Part shown: in pieces, positions 27,656 to 38,830 of the stretch
Position numbering within the stretch: position 1 is the first letter of the stretch
How the letters are laid out: every line of letters begins with the position of its first letter
From: Sycon ciliatum
Lineage: Eukaryota; Porifera; Calcarea; Leucosolenida; Sycettidae
Direction of reading: 5' to 3'
DNA length: 64,000 nucleotides
Assembly (NCBI RefSeq): GCF_964019385.1
Contig: NC_088645.1
Span: 38,280,350 to 38,344,349, forward strand
Notes under the pieces: model-generated
The model's database searches: none
The model's input: only the letters and a program-made list of their open reading frames with translations
What the model was told of the DNA's origin: nothing
Position numbers and translations under genes: made by a program

Positions 27656-28499
27656 AGGCAGTTCGTTCATGGTTCACAAACCCGTGACGACATTTGACGC
27701 CCAACAAATCGTATCCACGACCCTGAGTTCGTCCCCATATCAGCTGTGTTTCCGTCTCCTCTTCGTGTTCTCGCCATGGCCCAGCGACTTGAGTCTCACG
27801 AACGTCCAAGCCTCTCCTGAGAGCGCCTACTCAGGTGAGCATTCCTTTGTAATTGTCTGCTCTGCGTAATGTGTTGCCGTAACTTGTATTCGATTTCGAA
27901 ATTTTCAAATTGTTTTACGTTGTGTGACTCGGGTCCCGTCTTGCTGCTCGTTGTAAGTTCGCCCCGTTGTGTTAGTTGTTCCTGTGTCGCTCTGACTACC
28001 CTGTACTGTACTGTTGTGTGTATTACAATTTCAAACTTCTGTTCGTGTGTTACGCGTTCGCATCTGGAACTTGTTTTTGCTTGTTGTCGTGCATTCAGCA
28101 TGGGTAGCTTTGATCTCGTCTTCTGTTGTGCACTTGTGCTTGTCACGGAGTTGCCGTCGGACTGCTCCGATATTGTGACTGCATCGCGTGATTTTTTGGG
28201 ATGTCCACCTGAACGTTCTCGAGGTGCTGCCTCGTATGTAGTCGATCCATATTGTTTTGTTTTGTTTCGTGTTCCTACCGTAGACATCCTAGTAGTACCA
28301 GGGAGGTTTAGTCGCACGTAATCCGTGGGTACTTTACGTGTGTGTACCACGTGATACTCAGTGATCCACGTACAGACGTTTTCTGATTCACGACATACCG
28401 TGTATGGAGGCTCACCCACGTTCCGCCAGAACGTGGGTGAAAATCAGAATGGAGCGCATTGTGCGAGCTGTGAGGGTGCTCAGCTGAAGAAATTTCCGA
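27444..28499 (+). repeat. Left arm of 1.06-kb inverted repeat (LTR + leader)
   Basis: Matches 29786-30842 in inverted orientation with few differences. It contains an LTR-like end (..GTGACGACA, about 27692), two bases, a primer-binding-site-like TGACGCCCAAC, then leader sequence. The long minus-strand frame (27796-28419, 207 codons) has no recognisable domain, and I do not call it a gene. Confidence 0.8.
27695..27727 (+). other. Bipartite tRNA-Lys complement next to LTR-like end
   Basis: TGACGCCCAAC (27695-27705) resembles the complement of the tRNA-Lys acceptor end. CCACGACCCTGAG (27715-27727) is complementary to the junction of T-arm, variable loop and anticodon stem of tRNA-Lys. The order and polarity are those of a continuous tRNA-Lys complement with the T-loop portion diverged or shortened. 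The inverted copy is at 30559-30591. Confidence 0.6.
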
Positions 28500-28509
28500 G
28501 GAGGAACGC

Positions 28510-29000
28510 TGCATCGCAGCCTTTTCGGACCAAGGTTCAACTCGAGTTCAACTTGAGTGACAGGACTGCACCCAAAAAAAGGTCAATCAGGCTAGTAAGT
28601 TGTACCCTGCAGGCACGGTGACCAGGTAACTGGTGTACGCAGGAGCACATGACCACTTGTTCGACCATGTTCGATTCGGAATAAAGGAGGAACGCTGCAT
28701 CGCAGATTTTTCGGACCAAAACCAGTCGACTCAGCGTCCCAAAGACTACAACACATGGGCCAATCGCGGTCATCCGTGCTTTTATAAGAACGAAATGGCG
28801 CTTTTAGTGACATTTTGCATACAAATCCCCATCTAGAAGGGCGCAGTCACCCAGTTTCGGTGGAAATGCGCGAGTTCGATTGGGATTCAAGTATGAAGGG
28901 AGCGTCTCAGCTTCCTCGGACCAAGACCATTCGACTCAGCACCCCGAAGGCTACAACTGGTGAAATTTTAATTTTTGCCTTAACTTCCCCTTTAATCAGT
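28510..29000. repeat. Dispersed repeat family C, copy 2
   Basis: The longest copy. It has the internal duplication 'GGAGGAACGCTGCATCGCAG' (28500 and 28687), the shared blocks listed for copy 1, and the 3' end 'CCTTAACTTCCCCTTTAA' (about 28980-28997). It lies between the arms of the 1.06-kb inverted repeat. Confidence 0.65.
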
Positions 29001-29061
29001 GAGGACACCATTAAGGACACACAAACAAATCGGTTACCAATACGCAAAAGATAATGAAGAA

Positions 29062-29191
29062 AAACCACAGGGCGCTACCCTGAAAAAAACCCACAGGTAT
29101 CGAACCTGAAAAAACCCAACAGGGATCGAACCTGAAAAAACTCGCAGGGATTGAACCTGCAAAAAAAAACCCATAGGGATCGAACCTGAAT
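29062..29191 (-). repeat. Five tandem T-arm-like hairpins with T-runs
   Basis: Five units of about 27 bp. On the minus strand each reads CAGG-TTCGATC-CCTG or a variant, a 4-bp stem with a 7-nt tRNA T-loop containing the B-box core GGTTCGATCC, followed by GGGTTTTTTT. The unit looks like an isolated tRNA T-arm plus Pol III terminator. The outer units are the most diverged. Confidence 0.65.
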
Positions 29192-29785
29192 AACACGGAA
29201 CTAATTATAGCACATCCGCTCGCAAAACCGAAAAACCGAAGAAAAGAAACTTTCAGGGACCGACTGGGACGCACAAGGGCCAACCAGCAACACCCGGAAG
29301 CCATAACACCCGCAAGGCAAACCGATACAAAAAAGCGCAGGATCCCTGCAGACCACCAGCAGACCGTGGTTCACCATGATCAGATGCCCACCCAAACGAA
29401 CTAGAGAGACCCACATGCCAAAACACAATTATCACAAAACCATACGCTCACAAAAAATTCAACCTTGATCCGAAACGAGAATCCTACATGAAGTTCACAC
29501 CTCCCACCAAACCGGAAGCCACCAGCTTTCCGACTGGGTGCACAGTGTATGACCGAGCCTGACAACGCTCTGCAAGGAACATGGAGAAACTAGGGAGGTT
29601 TAGTTCCCACGTAACGGAAACGCGTACGTGGGTGATACACGTAAAGTGGATGAAGGGCATCCACATTGGAATGTTATGTTTAGACACACGGAACAAACAA
29701 AAGCATGAAGCGAAAGGCCCAAACCTGGTCAAAGACGAAGCTACCCGGGCCTAAGAAGCTCATCGAATATTTTTGATTTCGTGCT

Positions 29786-30842
29786 TCGGAAATTTCTTCA
29801 GCTGAGCACCCTCACAGCTCGCACAATGCGCTCCATTCTGATTTTCACCCACGTTCTGGCGGAACGTGGGTGAGCCTCCATACACGGTATGTCGTGAATC
29901 AGAAAACGTCTGTACGTGGGTCACTGAGTATCACGTGGTACACACACGTAAAGTACCCACGGATTACGTGGGACTAAACCTCCCTGGTACTACTAGGAGG
30001 TCTATGGTAGGAACACGAAACAAAACAAAACAATATGGATCGACTACATACGAGGCAGCACCTCGAGAACGTTCAGGTGGACATCCCAAAAAAATCACGC
30101 GATGCAGTCACAATATCGGAGCAGTCCGACGGTAACTCCGTGACAAGCACAAGTGCACAACAGAAGACGAGATCAAAGCTACCCATGCTGAATGCACGAC
30201 AACAAGCAAAAACAAGTTCCAGATGCGAACGCGTAACACACGAACAGAAGTTTGAAATTGTAATACACACAACAGTACAGTACAGGGTAGTCAGAGCGAC
30301 ACAGGAACAACTAACACAACGGGGCGAACTTACAACGAGCAGCAAGACGGGACCCGAGTCACGCGACGCAAAACAATTAGAAAATTTCGAAATCGAATAC
30401 AAGTTACGGCAACACATTACGCAGAGCAGACAATTACAAAGGAATGCTCACCTGAGTAGGCGCTCTCAGGAGAGGCTTGGACGTTCGTGAGACTCAAGTA
30501 GCTGGGCCATGGCGAGAACACGAAGAGGAGACGTTAAGACAGCTGATATGGGGACGAACTCAGGGTCGTGGATACGATTTGTTGGGCGTCAAATGTCGTC
30601 ACGGGTTTGTGAACCGTGAACGAACTGCCTCTACGCTCCTCGCCACGCCACACAACAAAGGACCAGTACAAATTGTTAGAGAGCTTTTTCTTCTACTTCA
30701 TTTCAGTAGGTGACTGGAGAACTCAGAAAAGAAGAACCAACACTGACAACGAACGACTGACGACTGACACTGAAACAAGACAAGACGTATGTAATCAAGC
30801 ACGCTCAGAAGGTCATGATGGCTGAATCTTGCCCGAGCCTGC
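29786..30842 (-). repeat. Right arm of 1.06-kb inverted repeat
   Basis: Inverted partner of 27444-28499. It includes the LTR-like end and the tRNA-Lys complement (30559-30571 CTCAGGGTCGTGG; 30581-30591 GTTGGGCGTCA). The outer end continues into a hairpin at 30812-30900. Confidence 0.8.
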
Positions 30843-30900
30843 AGCCCAAGGGCCGTAGGCCCCAGGGCTGCAGGCAAGGGCAAGATTCAGCCATCATGAC
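30812..30900. repeat. Hairpin at outer edge of right arm
   Basis: GTCATGATGGCTGAATCTTG (30812) and its complement ending at 30900, with the inner complementary block CCTGCAGCCC / GGGCTGCAGG. Arms are about 37 bp with a short interior of about 15 bp. Confidence 0.8.
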
Positions 30901-31254
30901 AGACAGAGCGTGCTTGATTTGATTTCTTACATCGCGAAGCAACATATGAGGGAAGGTCAAAGGTCGAAAGGTCGTTAAATTATTCCCGAAATGACGTCAA
31001 ACGGTCCTGACACTCCCGAAATGACGTCAAACGGTCCTGATGGCCTGATTATGCCCGCGGCGGGAAGATCGCCTATTGGCCATGGCCCCGGCAACGATCA
31101 CGTGTCATGTAAGAAAACAGAATATATTATAGTGAAGGCGCACAATGGGGATAAGGCGAGCAAGTGTGTACACAATGGGGACAGAAAACGGTGCAGCCGC
31201 ATGTACGCAGGAGTCAAAACAGAGCAGCAGCGTGTACCACGACTCAGTAGCATG

Positions 31255-32275
31255 TACTTCCTCCGCGTCATCGAAATTGTCGCAGTTTGACTAGTGACTT
31301 GTCACTTGTTACTGACAACTCCATAAACTAAGCCATTCGAAACTTATTACACAGTATGATAGTCTGAAGACTAGAGTAACGTTCTAGGACAATTGGACTG
31401 AGAGTTTTCATGCAGAGATGAAGTCCTCGTCGTCGCTGATGTCAATGGACGCAAAAATATCGTTCCCAAATATTTCAAGGAAGGTTGAAAGTTGGTCGCG
31501 CCTCATCTCAAACGCTTTGACTTTCTCCACAGGACAAGAGCTGCTATGCTTGTCGTCTGCTAGCTCTGGATGATTTCTACTTCACCACCAACGAAGCCTA
31601 GTAAGAATACACGATCGTTGCGAGGTCGGTTGATTACCGTCGGCGGAATCACCTCGGAATCATCTCGATCTTGAAAATAATGAACTTTTTTTTAGCCGTG
31701 GCATGCCCACAGCTCATGCAGGTAAGTGTAGTATCACGTCCAGCGCGCCCTCTTTTTCAGCACTGGTATACCATGGTACGGCACCTGCGCGTGCATCACT
31801 AGCACTACGTGTAGAGTCTACACGGCTCTTGCAGGTACAATCATGTACTAGTAGTAGTACTGAGTGTCTCAGCCAGAGCGACAAATTTTATCGCTGTTGC
31901 AGGCATTTAGTTTGCCGACCCCTCGATGTTTCTCCAAGCGCTGCCACTTGTTCCACGAAGTCATTCTCACCCCAGCTAAGGTAAAGCAGTGATGGGGCTT
32001 GAGTGAATGGCCATAAGCACGAGAAATGTGCAGGCTGCAACACCTGACTGATCTCAGCGAGTCGAAATTACCAGCGCAGCGACATCAGCGAAGAAATTGC
32101 GTCTAGTTCAAAAATTCCAGCTTCCAATAACAGAAAATAGAACTTTGCCGTCACCCTATACTGATGACTATCGCCTATGTCCGATCCCTTGCCTCTGGTA
32201 CGAGTGCTGGTGAGTAAATACCGCATTTTACATCAAAAGTCAAACTGCGACAATTTCGATGACGCGGAGGAAGTA
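31255..32275. mobile_element. TIR element (TACTTCCTCCGCGTCATCG), about 1.0 kb
   Basis: 38-bp perfect inverted ends (31255-31292 and 32238-32275). The right ~185 bp (32090-32275) recurs inverted at 42468-42655, and a diverged terminus is seen inverted near 53845-53865. No clear target duplication and no transposase were found. Superfamily unknown. Confidence 0.7.
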
Positions 32276-32279
32276 CAAC

Positions 32280-33170
32280 GAAGAGACACAAGCGCAGCCA
32301 CATGTACGACACTAGGGTTACACACATAATCATTGTATGCGAGACTGCTAGAGATATTCACACTAGGAGTAGTAGGCACACGAGAGCTATGGATAGTCAC
32401 ATCACTAGGGGGAGACAGCGCGTCTACAACAGTCGACGCAGCCACAAGGGCAGGGGGCCTAGCACCAGTAGGCACACATGTGGAACTACTACTACACACA
32501 ACCGTACCTGTGGGAAGTGACTCCTCCACTTGCACCCGAGGATCGGCAGTGTTGGCAGGGGTAGCCGGGCGGGACGGACGGACGGCATGGCGGGACGGAC
32601 GGCGTGTCGACTCCGCCTGACACGAGGCCGCCGGGGCGACGGCTCTAACAGCCGCCTGGACCGATGTGGCGATCAAGGCCTGGTGGGTTGCCAATTTAGA
32701 GGGTTTGGAAACGTGCCTCTAATCACGCGTACAGCAGACAATGTTCTTTTAACAATTAACTCCCAGTATCGAGTCAGCGAGAATCGGTACTTTGCTCACA
32801 GGAAATGGCAAGGAGATAGTCCAACGAAGGAAGAATTCTACGTGCAGAGACAAACCACAAACTACTGCCAGAAGTCCAGAAGTGGAAAAAGCAAAAAGAA
32901 GAAAGCCTGAGCCGACTTTCAATGCCCGAGCTAGATCCTCGTAAAGGATACTTGGTGGAACAACAACAAAACACATGTATACAAATATGGTAGAGTACAT
33001 AAGCATGTAGCAGAGTTCGCAGGAAGTGGTACATCTGCGCAACGTTCCGAGGGTCATGCGTAGCATGGTACTCTACGTAGCCGACAATGGCAACATGATA
33101 AAGGCTACATCCTGTAAACAAAATGTTGCCGCGCAGAAGCTTGAGAAATGTACAAAATTACGAAATCGCG
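32280..33170. other. No convincing gene
   Basis: A 153-codon minus frame (32233-32694) is Ala/Ser/Pro-rich ('VVDALSPPSDVTIHSSRVPT') without a recognisable domain and runs into the transposon end above. It is most likely a chance frame over GC-rich sequence. Confidence 0.3.
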
Positions 33171-33256
33171 GAACGAAAGATAAATCGCAAGAAATCCGTG
33201 CAGGCACTACACCATTTCGTCAGGAGAAAACCCGGGCACCGGAGCGAGCATTGCTG

Positions 33257-33372
33257 GGGAGCAGCGGGTGCTGCAGCAGCAGGAGGAGCTCGAGCAGCCA
33301 CGCTGCGGGTCGGGGGAGCAGGGGGTGCTGCAGCAGCAGGAGGAGCTCGCGCAGCCATGCTGCGGGTCGCAA
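33257..33372. repeat. 57-bp tandem duplication (GC-rich)
   Basis: The unit 'GGTGCTGCAGCAGCAGGAGG' followed by 'AGCTCG.GCAGCCA.GCTGC' occurs twice. The minus frame across it (33158-33559) reads twice 'ARAPPAAAAP'. Coding status is unknown. Confidence 0.75.
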
Positions 33373-33569
33373 CACGTCGGGTACTCATCTCAGCAACTAA
33401 CGGAGAAAAGGGAAAACCTCGGAAGGAAGAAAAAACTTTGACTGCAAACGCAAAGAACGCTCCTTCGCACAAAGACAGCTCAGCAAAACACGTCTCCAAA
33501 TAATCAGACGCCGCCTCCACGACTGTCCATAAAATTTTGCCAGGCCACACGCTGCGCACGGGGCTTAGT

Positions 33570-35160
33570 CACGAGGTGGTCATGTAACACTTACTCGCAG
33601 TACTCCACCACCAGCATGCGTGTGCATGGGCTAACTAGGCTTTGCTGCGCAAAGCCCACATTTTTCTCATTAGTTGCATGCAAGAGAGACGATGCAACAG
33701 AAAGCAAAGCCCTTTGTAGTTTTCTCTCTCGCACTGGTAATGGTCTGCTGTTGGAGTTGAAATGCTAAGACATAATCCTTGTTTTGCTCTTCTGTGTAGT
33801 GTGAAGAGGTCAACGAACATGTAGAGCTCACTTTGATGCAGTAGGCAAGGCTGTGAGCGCTGTGGCTCAAAGCGATAGGCCCTAAATCTCCCGAGATATT
33901 TCGAGTGCTATTATTTGTTGCGAGCGCTTCGTCTTCGAAGAGTCCTGCCTCCTTCCTGGCAGGTGCCCTCCTATAGGACCAACCACGAAGTAACGGTACT
34001 CATCTGCAGCCGATCATATGGCACAAGAAGGTAGTGTTTTCGCCGAGCCAGTGCCCCGCCAAAGACCATCACCGTGTCACACCGTCGGAATGAGTTCATG
34101 ATGAGAAACATCATTCGCGCGAGCGTAATGAAGAACTATTTCGAAAGACAACATAGTCTTTACCACAGGGACGACAACTATGCGCATGCCCTGCAAAGGG
34201 AGAATGTCACCAGCGACATCAACGAAGACAACGGCATTATTTCGGAAACCTGGAATCAGCGGAGGTCGTCAAGCTCCTCCGCGACCCGGTACATGTACAG
34301 TATAGGTAACATGTCGACACGAGCGTGCGGAAACACAGCATACACTGTATTAATAGGGCTTGAAAGTGATGACGTCAAAAACGGCCAAGGAGTAGTAAGT
34401 TGACATCCGATTTCTATTTTGTATCCACTAAGGTGTGACTTTGCTATTTCCTCAGTATGTGGGTGCATAGCAACCCACTCATGTCGTATGCAGGGGTGAC
34501 TTTTACTTCCCCGCCAGTTGTAACCCTGCCCCCAGTAGCCAAATCAGTCAGTTTCACTGGTTACATCACCTTGCTGTGGGTAAGACGGCTTGAAATGTGC
34601 TTGGATCCATACAAAAACTGGATCCTAGTGGATCCAATTTTTGAATTTTTGAAATTGTTGCTATGCTGTGACGTAGCAGTTTCAAGCCCTATGTTGCGAG
34701 AGTTTGCGGAATGAGTCCAAGTCGGGAAATCCATCAGCTCCAAAAGCTACCTGTAGGTGGGCGATGAGACTCCAGCTTCAGACTACAACAGTCAGGACTT
34801 GTAAACACCGGTAGTTGAACTTTGTGAAGCAGCGATCGAGAAGTTAGTTGAAATCGTAGCTGTTGCAGTATGTGGCTTGTATTTTTTACGGAGATTCGAT
34901 CGCCACGCGAATTTTTCTCTCCTCACCGACATGTAGCTGGCCTCCAAACTCCGTCGGGGTCTGCCTCAGGTACCGAGAATTCTTTGATTAGCTGCTGGCA
35001 GGACTCCATCAAATCCTTTAGCTTCAGCTCGGCGAGCAAAAGCCTCTCTCTCTCTTCCGCCATGAGCTGACACACACAAACTAAATACAAAACGATGCAC
35101 TTCACACGAGCTGGCTTGCACACGAACCCAGACAATCTTTTCGGGATTGGTCTATTAGGT
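33570..35160. other. No gene recognised
   Basis: Short frames only. 'GGGCTTGAAAGTGATGACG' (34358) and an inverted, diverged counterpart 'GTGACGTAGCAGTTTCAAGCCC' (34669) bracket about 330 bp and may be the ends of another small transposon. Confidence 0.35.
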
Positions 35161-35164
35161 AGAA

Positions 35165-35830
35165 ATGATTCAAGTAACGTGTAATGTTTGGTGTGGCCAA
35201 GCTTGGCCGGTAGTGTTTATATTTTATTTATTTATTTTTCACTGAATACCACAGAACCATCAGATGCTGCAAAGCGGGGCGGTGGCATGTTGGATGGAGG
35301 GGGGGGGGGGGGGGGCGGTGCAAAAGTAACTCCTCTGACCAAAGGTCTCGGATTCATCGTTACTCCTGTGTGCCGATACGTAGGAGAAAAGAACATGTGC
35401 ATCCAAGACGGAAGCACATTTGCAGACGATAATGGGGAGAATTTGAGATTGAGATAATTGTGACATAACACAATACATGTAGTAAAAAGCAGTGCACCGT
35501 GGGTTAGGAAGATGGAGAGAACTGATAGTCGTATAAGGTATGATGACTGGGAGATACAAGCTAGATTTAAGACTGAGCGAAGGGGATCAGACAGGGGTAG
35601 AAGGGAGCTGGAGTTCTGGTGAAATGCACCGCTGTTTGTGTTATTACTTTGTCAGTCTTTCGTTCTCTTCTTTTTTCATTAGCACATGCATTCGTGATTT
35701 CTCTTGCTTTCATTTTTAAAATTCACACTTGTGTTGATCACTCCTGTGGGTATTGGTGTTGTTTTACGTTAGTTTTCTATCATGTGTAAAATGGGGGTTT
35801 GTCAACTGAAAACCGCAATATCCATTTGCT
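35165..35830 (+). mobile_element. PLE 3'-untranslated remnant
   Basis: 'GTGGCCAAGCTTGGCCGGTAGTG' (35192) corresponds to the end of the PLE frame at 48836-48860 ('GCGGCCAAGCTTGGCCGTTAATG'). 'AAAATTCACACTTGTG' (35718) resembles 50323-50340. 'TTCTATAATAGTTCAATTTT' (about 36700) corresponds to 50388. This is therefore a second, decayed copy of the PLE tail, interrupted by later insertions and a poly-G tract (35303-35316). Confidence 0.45.
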
Positions 35831-36197
35831 ATTCACTCAGCGCATGAGCTGTATGAAATTATTCTATTAGTGATTGATAAATATGGATAAATATGGTGGT
35901 AAAGACACACTTGGCAATATGGCGGTAAACACACGCCTGCCCACATACGCTCTCTAGGATGCAAAGTTCTGGCACAGAGCTCTCCTTCTCACCACCACCA
36001 CCATCAGTTCGCGCCTGGCGCCTAGTCGATGCATGGTTTGCGGTATCCGACATAGCAGGCTGGTACATCAAGTAGCGCATGGCACATAGAAGATGACACA
36101 GCAACAGCGTAGCTCGATTGCGACGTACTTTTCGTCCCCGCTGGACTCATCAGGCAATCTTCTTCTTGGATATCTTCATACGGAGCTTGACTCTGGA

Positions 36198-36294
36198 GAA
36201 TAAAGTTGAAGACACCACTGCAGCTGTACTTATGGTTTTACCACCATATTTATCAACCATAAGTACAGCTGCAGTGGTGTCTTCAACTTCATTC
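36198..36294. repeat. 40-bp inverted repeat with 17-nt loop
   Basis: Arms 36198-36237 and 36255-36294 pair with one mismatch ('AAGTTGAAGACACCACTGCA' and complement). It lies directly upstream of the back-to-back hammerhead-like pair and probably belongs to the same PLE inverted-repeat structure. Confidence 0.85.
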
Positions 36295-36318
36295 ATTAGT
36301 GATGTCGAACAAATTATT

Positions 36319-36347
36319 GACGTTTCGGGCCAGTCACCCATCGTCAG
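36319..36347 (-). ncRNA. Hammerhead-like core, inverted copy
   Basis: Minus strand: CTGACGA, T, stem GGGT...GCCC, GAAACGTC. The core box carries C instead of U (CUGACGA), likely reducing or abolishing activity. Confidence 0.5.
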
Positions 36348-36356
36348 AAAATGGTT

Positions 36357-36385
36357 CTGATGATGGGTGACAGGCCCGAAACGTC
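36357..36385 (+). ncRNA. Hammerhead-like core
   Basis: CTGATGA (36357-36363), T, stem GGGT-GACAG-GCCC, then GAAACGTC. It is 9 nt from the inverted copy at 36319-36347, giving a head-to-head pair inside a larger palindrome ('GATGTCGAA' ... 'TTCGACATC'). Confidence 0.55.
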
Positions 36386-36819
36386 AATACGTTTTTCGAC
36401 ATCAGATATATAATAATTTTCATCCAGCGCATACGCCGAGGGAATAGCAACTGAATAGAGCGGTAGTCAGTTGACTAACTCCCTTTTACTGACAATGCAG
36501 TTGCGTGATGTCCACCACTTTCTGAATTTCTATAACATGAGGAAATAATTGAAGGTGTATCCAATTTCGAAAGAAATGGTGTCAGCACCGGCGCAATCCA
36601 CTCAGTTCAGTAAAGTCAATTTAGCAACCGAACGTTTTCGTTCCCTTCTCATTGTGGCTAAGTACAGGGAATAATGGAAACATGTTTCTTTTCTTTCTAT
36701 AATAGTTCAATTTTGTTTCATTGACAACGACAGTTCACTTTACTGTATAGTCTCGGACCCGACGCCGACCCTGTGTTTGAATACCCGCTGGGCTTGTCCG
36801 CCGCCGACAAAAAAAATAT

Positions 36820-37360
36820 GCTGAGGTTGTCGAAGCATTCGACACGTACTTCCGTCCTGCAACGAATGTCGTCCACGAGCGGGCGCAATTCGAATACCTC
36901 ATCCAACGACCAGGACAAACTCTAGAGGAATTTGTCCGCGATCTATACAAGGGAGCCGAATTCTGTGGCTTTGGCGGAGAGAAAGAAAACCGGATCAGGG
37001 ACCGTGTTGTGGCGCACATGAGCAAGAAACGCGTCAGCCGTGAGATCCAGATGAAGGAGGCGTCCGAACAGACCCTTGCCAAGGCACTCGCGTATGCCCG
37101 GCAAGCGGAGAAAGTTGAGGACCAGGCTGCAGCTCAGGGTCGCTCTGCAGCTGCTTCGTCCGTATCGAAGCCAGTGTCCTCATCAGCCGTCTCTCACCGC
37201 CCTGGGGACTCGGGACGCAAGGAACCCACACAGCAGCAGCCCAACAGTGGCGCCCGGGGAGTGCTCGAACTGTGGCCGAGCTCATGCTCAGGGTAAGTGC
37301 CCAGCTCGCGGCAAGTCATGTAATGCGTGCGGCAAGCGAAATCACTTCGCACAAGTGTGT
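36820..37360 (+). pseudogene. gag: Gag remnant of the Mag-like element
   Basis: Visible parts are the Gag helical region ('ERAQFEYLIQRPGQTLEEFV', 'YKGAEFCGFGGEKENRIRDR') and the C-terminal zinc-knuckle pair region ('CSNCGRAHAQGKCPARGKSC', 'CNACGKRNHFAQVC'). Broken fossil. Confidence 0.8.
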
Positions 37361-38830
37361 CGGTCCAAACGCCAGGTATCCGATGTCTCCGAGTCTGCAC
37401 CAGTGCGTGACAGTGACAGTGAAACTGTATTCATCGGTTCTGCTGAGTCAAGTGGGCCTACTTCACCCTGGTTTGCTGATGTGCGAGTTGGAAACCGCCC
37501 TGTTCTATTCAAGTTGGACACCGGCGCGGATGTTACAACGATGTCATTGAAGGCGTTCAAACGACTGTCGCCACCACCTAGCCTTTCTGCCTCCACCATT
37601 CAGCTACACGGCCCTGTTGATCACCTCTTACCTGTTCATGGCGTTTTCACAGCACACTGTTCACATCGCCACAGATCCACAGACATTCCTGTGTATGTCC
37701 TGGAAGGAGCTACCACTTGCCTCCGAAATCGGTCAGCATGCTCTGATCTCGGTTTGATCCAGCGCCTGGGATCTGTGTACAGCAAACCTGAGTTGGTACA
37801 GTGTATAAAGGGCCCAGCTGTAAACATCCAGCCGACGTCTGAAGCTACACCTTACCACTGCATGACTCCCCGAAGAGTGCCTCACCACCTCTACTCCAAA
37901 GTGGGCAACAAACTGGCACCCATGGAAGAAGGTGACGTTATCGCAAAGGTGGATGAGCCGACTGATTGGTGTTTACCAATAGTTCCAGTGTTAAAGCCCA
38001 ATGGGAAAGTGCGCATCTGCGTTGATTTGAAGCGCCTCAACGCATGCGTAAAACGAGAAACTTTTTCAGCTGCCAACACTGGATGACGCGCTTTCCTCGC
38101 TGCCTGATGCCACGGTGTTCTCCACACTAGACGCAGCTAATGGGTTTTGGCAACTGCCGCTCGCGCCACACGCTGCGCACTTGACGACATTCATCACACC
38201 GGTTGGCCGGTATTGCTTCAAACGGCTGCCATTCGGTATTATTTTGGCACCAGAGATTTTTCAGAAGCGCATCACCAACCTCCTGGATCAGCTCCCTGGT
38301 GTCACCGTGTATATGGATGACATCATCGTCTCTGGACGCACCGTTGACTAGCATGATCGAAACCTGGAGGCTGTTTTCGACATCCTCAAGAAAGCAAACG
38401 TGACCATCTATGAGTCCAAGTGTCACTTTAGGAAGAGTGAGGTGAAGTTTCTGGGCCACATCGTCTCCAAGGACGGTCTGCGGCCGGATCCACGGAGAGT
38501 GTCTGCTGTTACTGACCTCAAGCCACCCAAGAATGTCACGGAGCTGCGACGCCTTCTTGGCATGTTCAACCTCATGTCACGGTTCATCCCAAATCTGTCA
38601 AAAGTCAGTGCTCCACTTCGTCTTCTGCTGGCCAACAACGCAGTCTGGAAATGGTCTGCAATGCAACAAGCAGCCCTGGATCGGCTGAAACTGCTCGCTA
38701 CCGACACCCCCTGCCTGTCATTCTTTGATGCGAGACGGCAAACAGTCGTCATTGCCGATGAAAGTAGCTATGGTCTCGGCGCTGTTTTGCTGCAGAACCA
38801 CGACGGCAGTCTCCGTCCAGTTGCGTACGA
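37076..38830 (+). pseudogene. pol: Protease and RT remnant of the Mag-like element
   Basis: Protease 'VLFKLDTGADVTTMS' and RT segments ('NGKVRICVDLKRLNACVKRE', 'FSTLDAANGFWQLPLAPHAA', 'RLPFGIILAPEIFQKRI', 'TVYMDDIIVSGR', 'EVKFLGHIVSKDGLRPDPRR'). YMDD is the active-site box. Broken fossil. Confidence 0.85.

Noticed and set aside
27796-28419. 207-codon minus-strand frame, repeated in the inverted arm (29866 onward)
   Set aside because: No domain or composition signal. It lies in the leader region of an LTR-derived arm, the opposite strand is equally open, and the second copy does not keep the full frame.
33158-33559. Ala/Pro-rich protein with tandem ARAPPAAAAP
   Set aside because: Driven by a two-copy 57-bp GC-rich repeat; the flanking residues show no recognisable domain.
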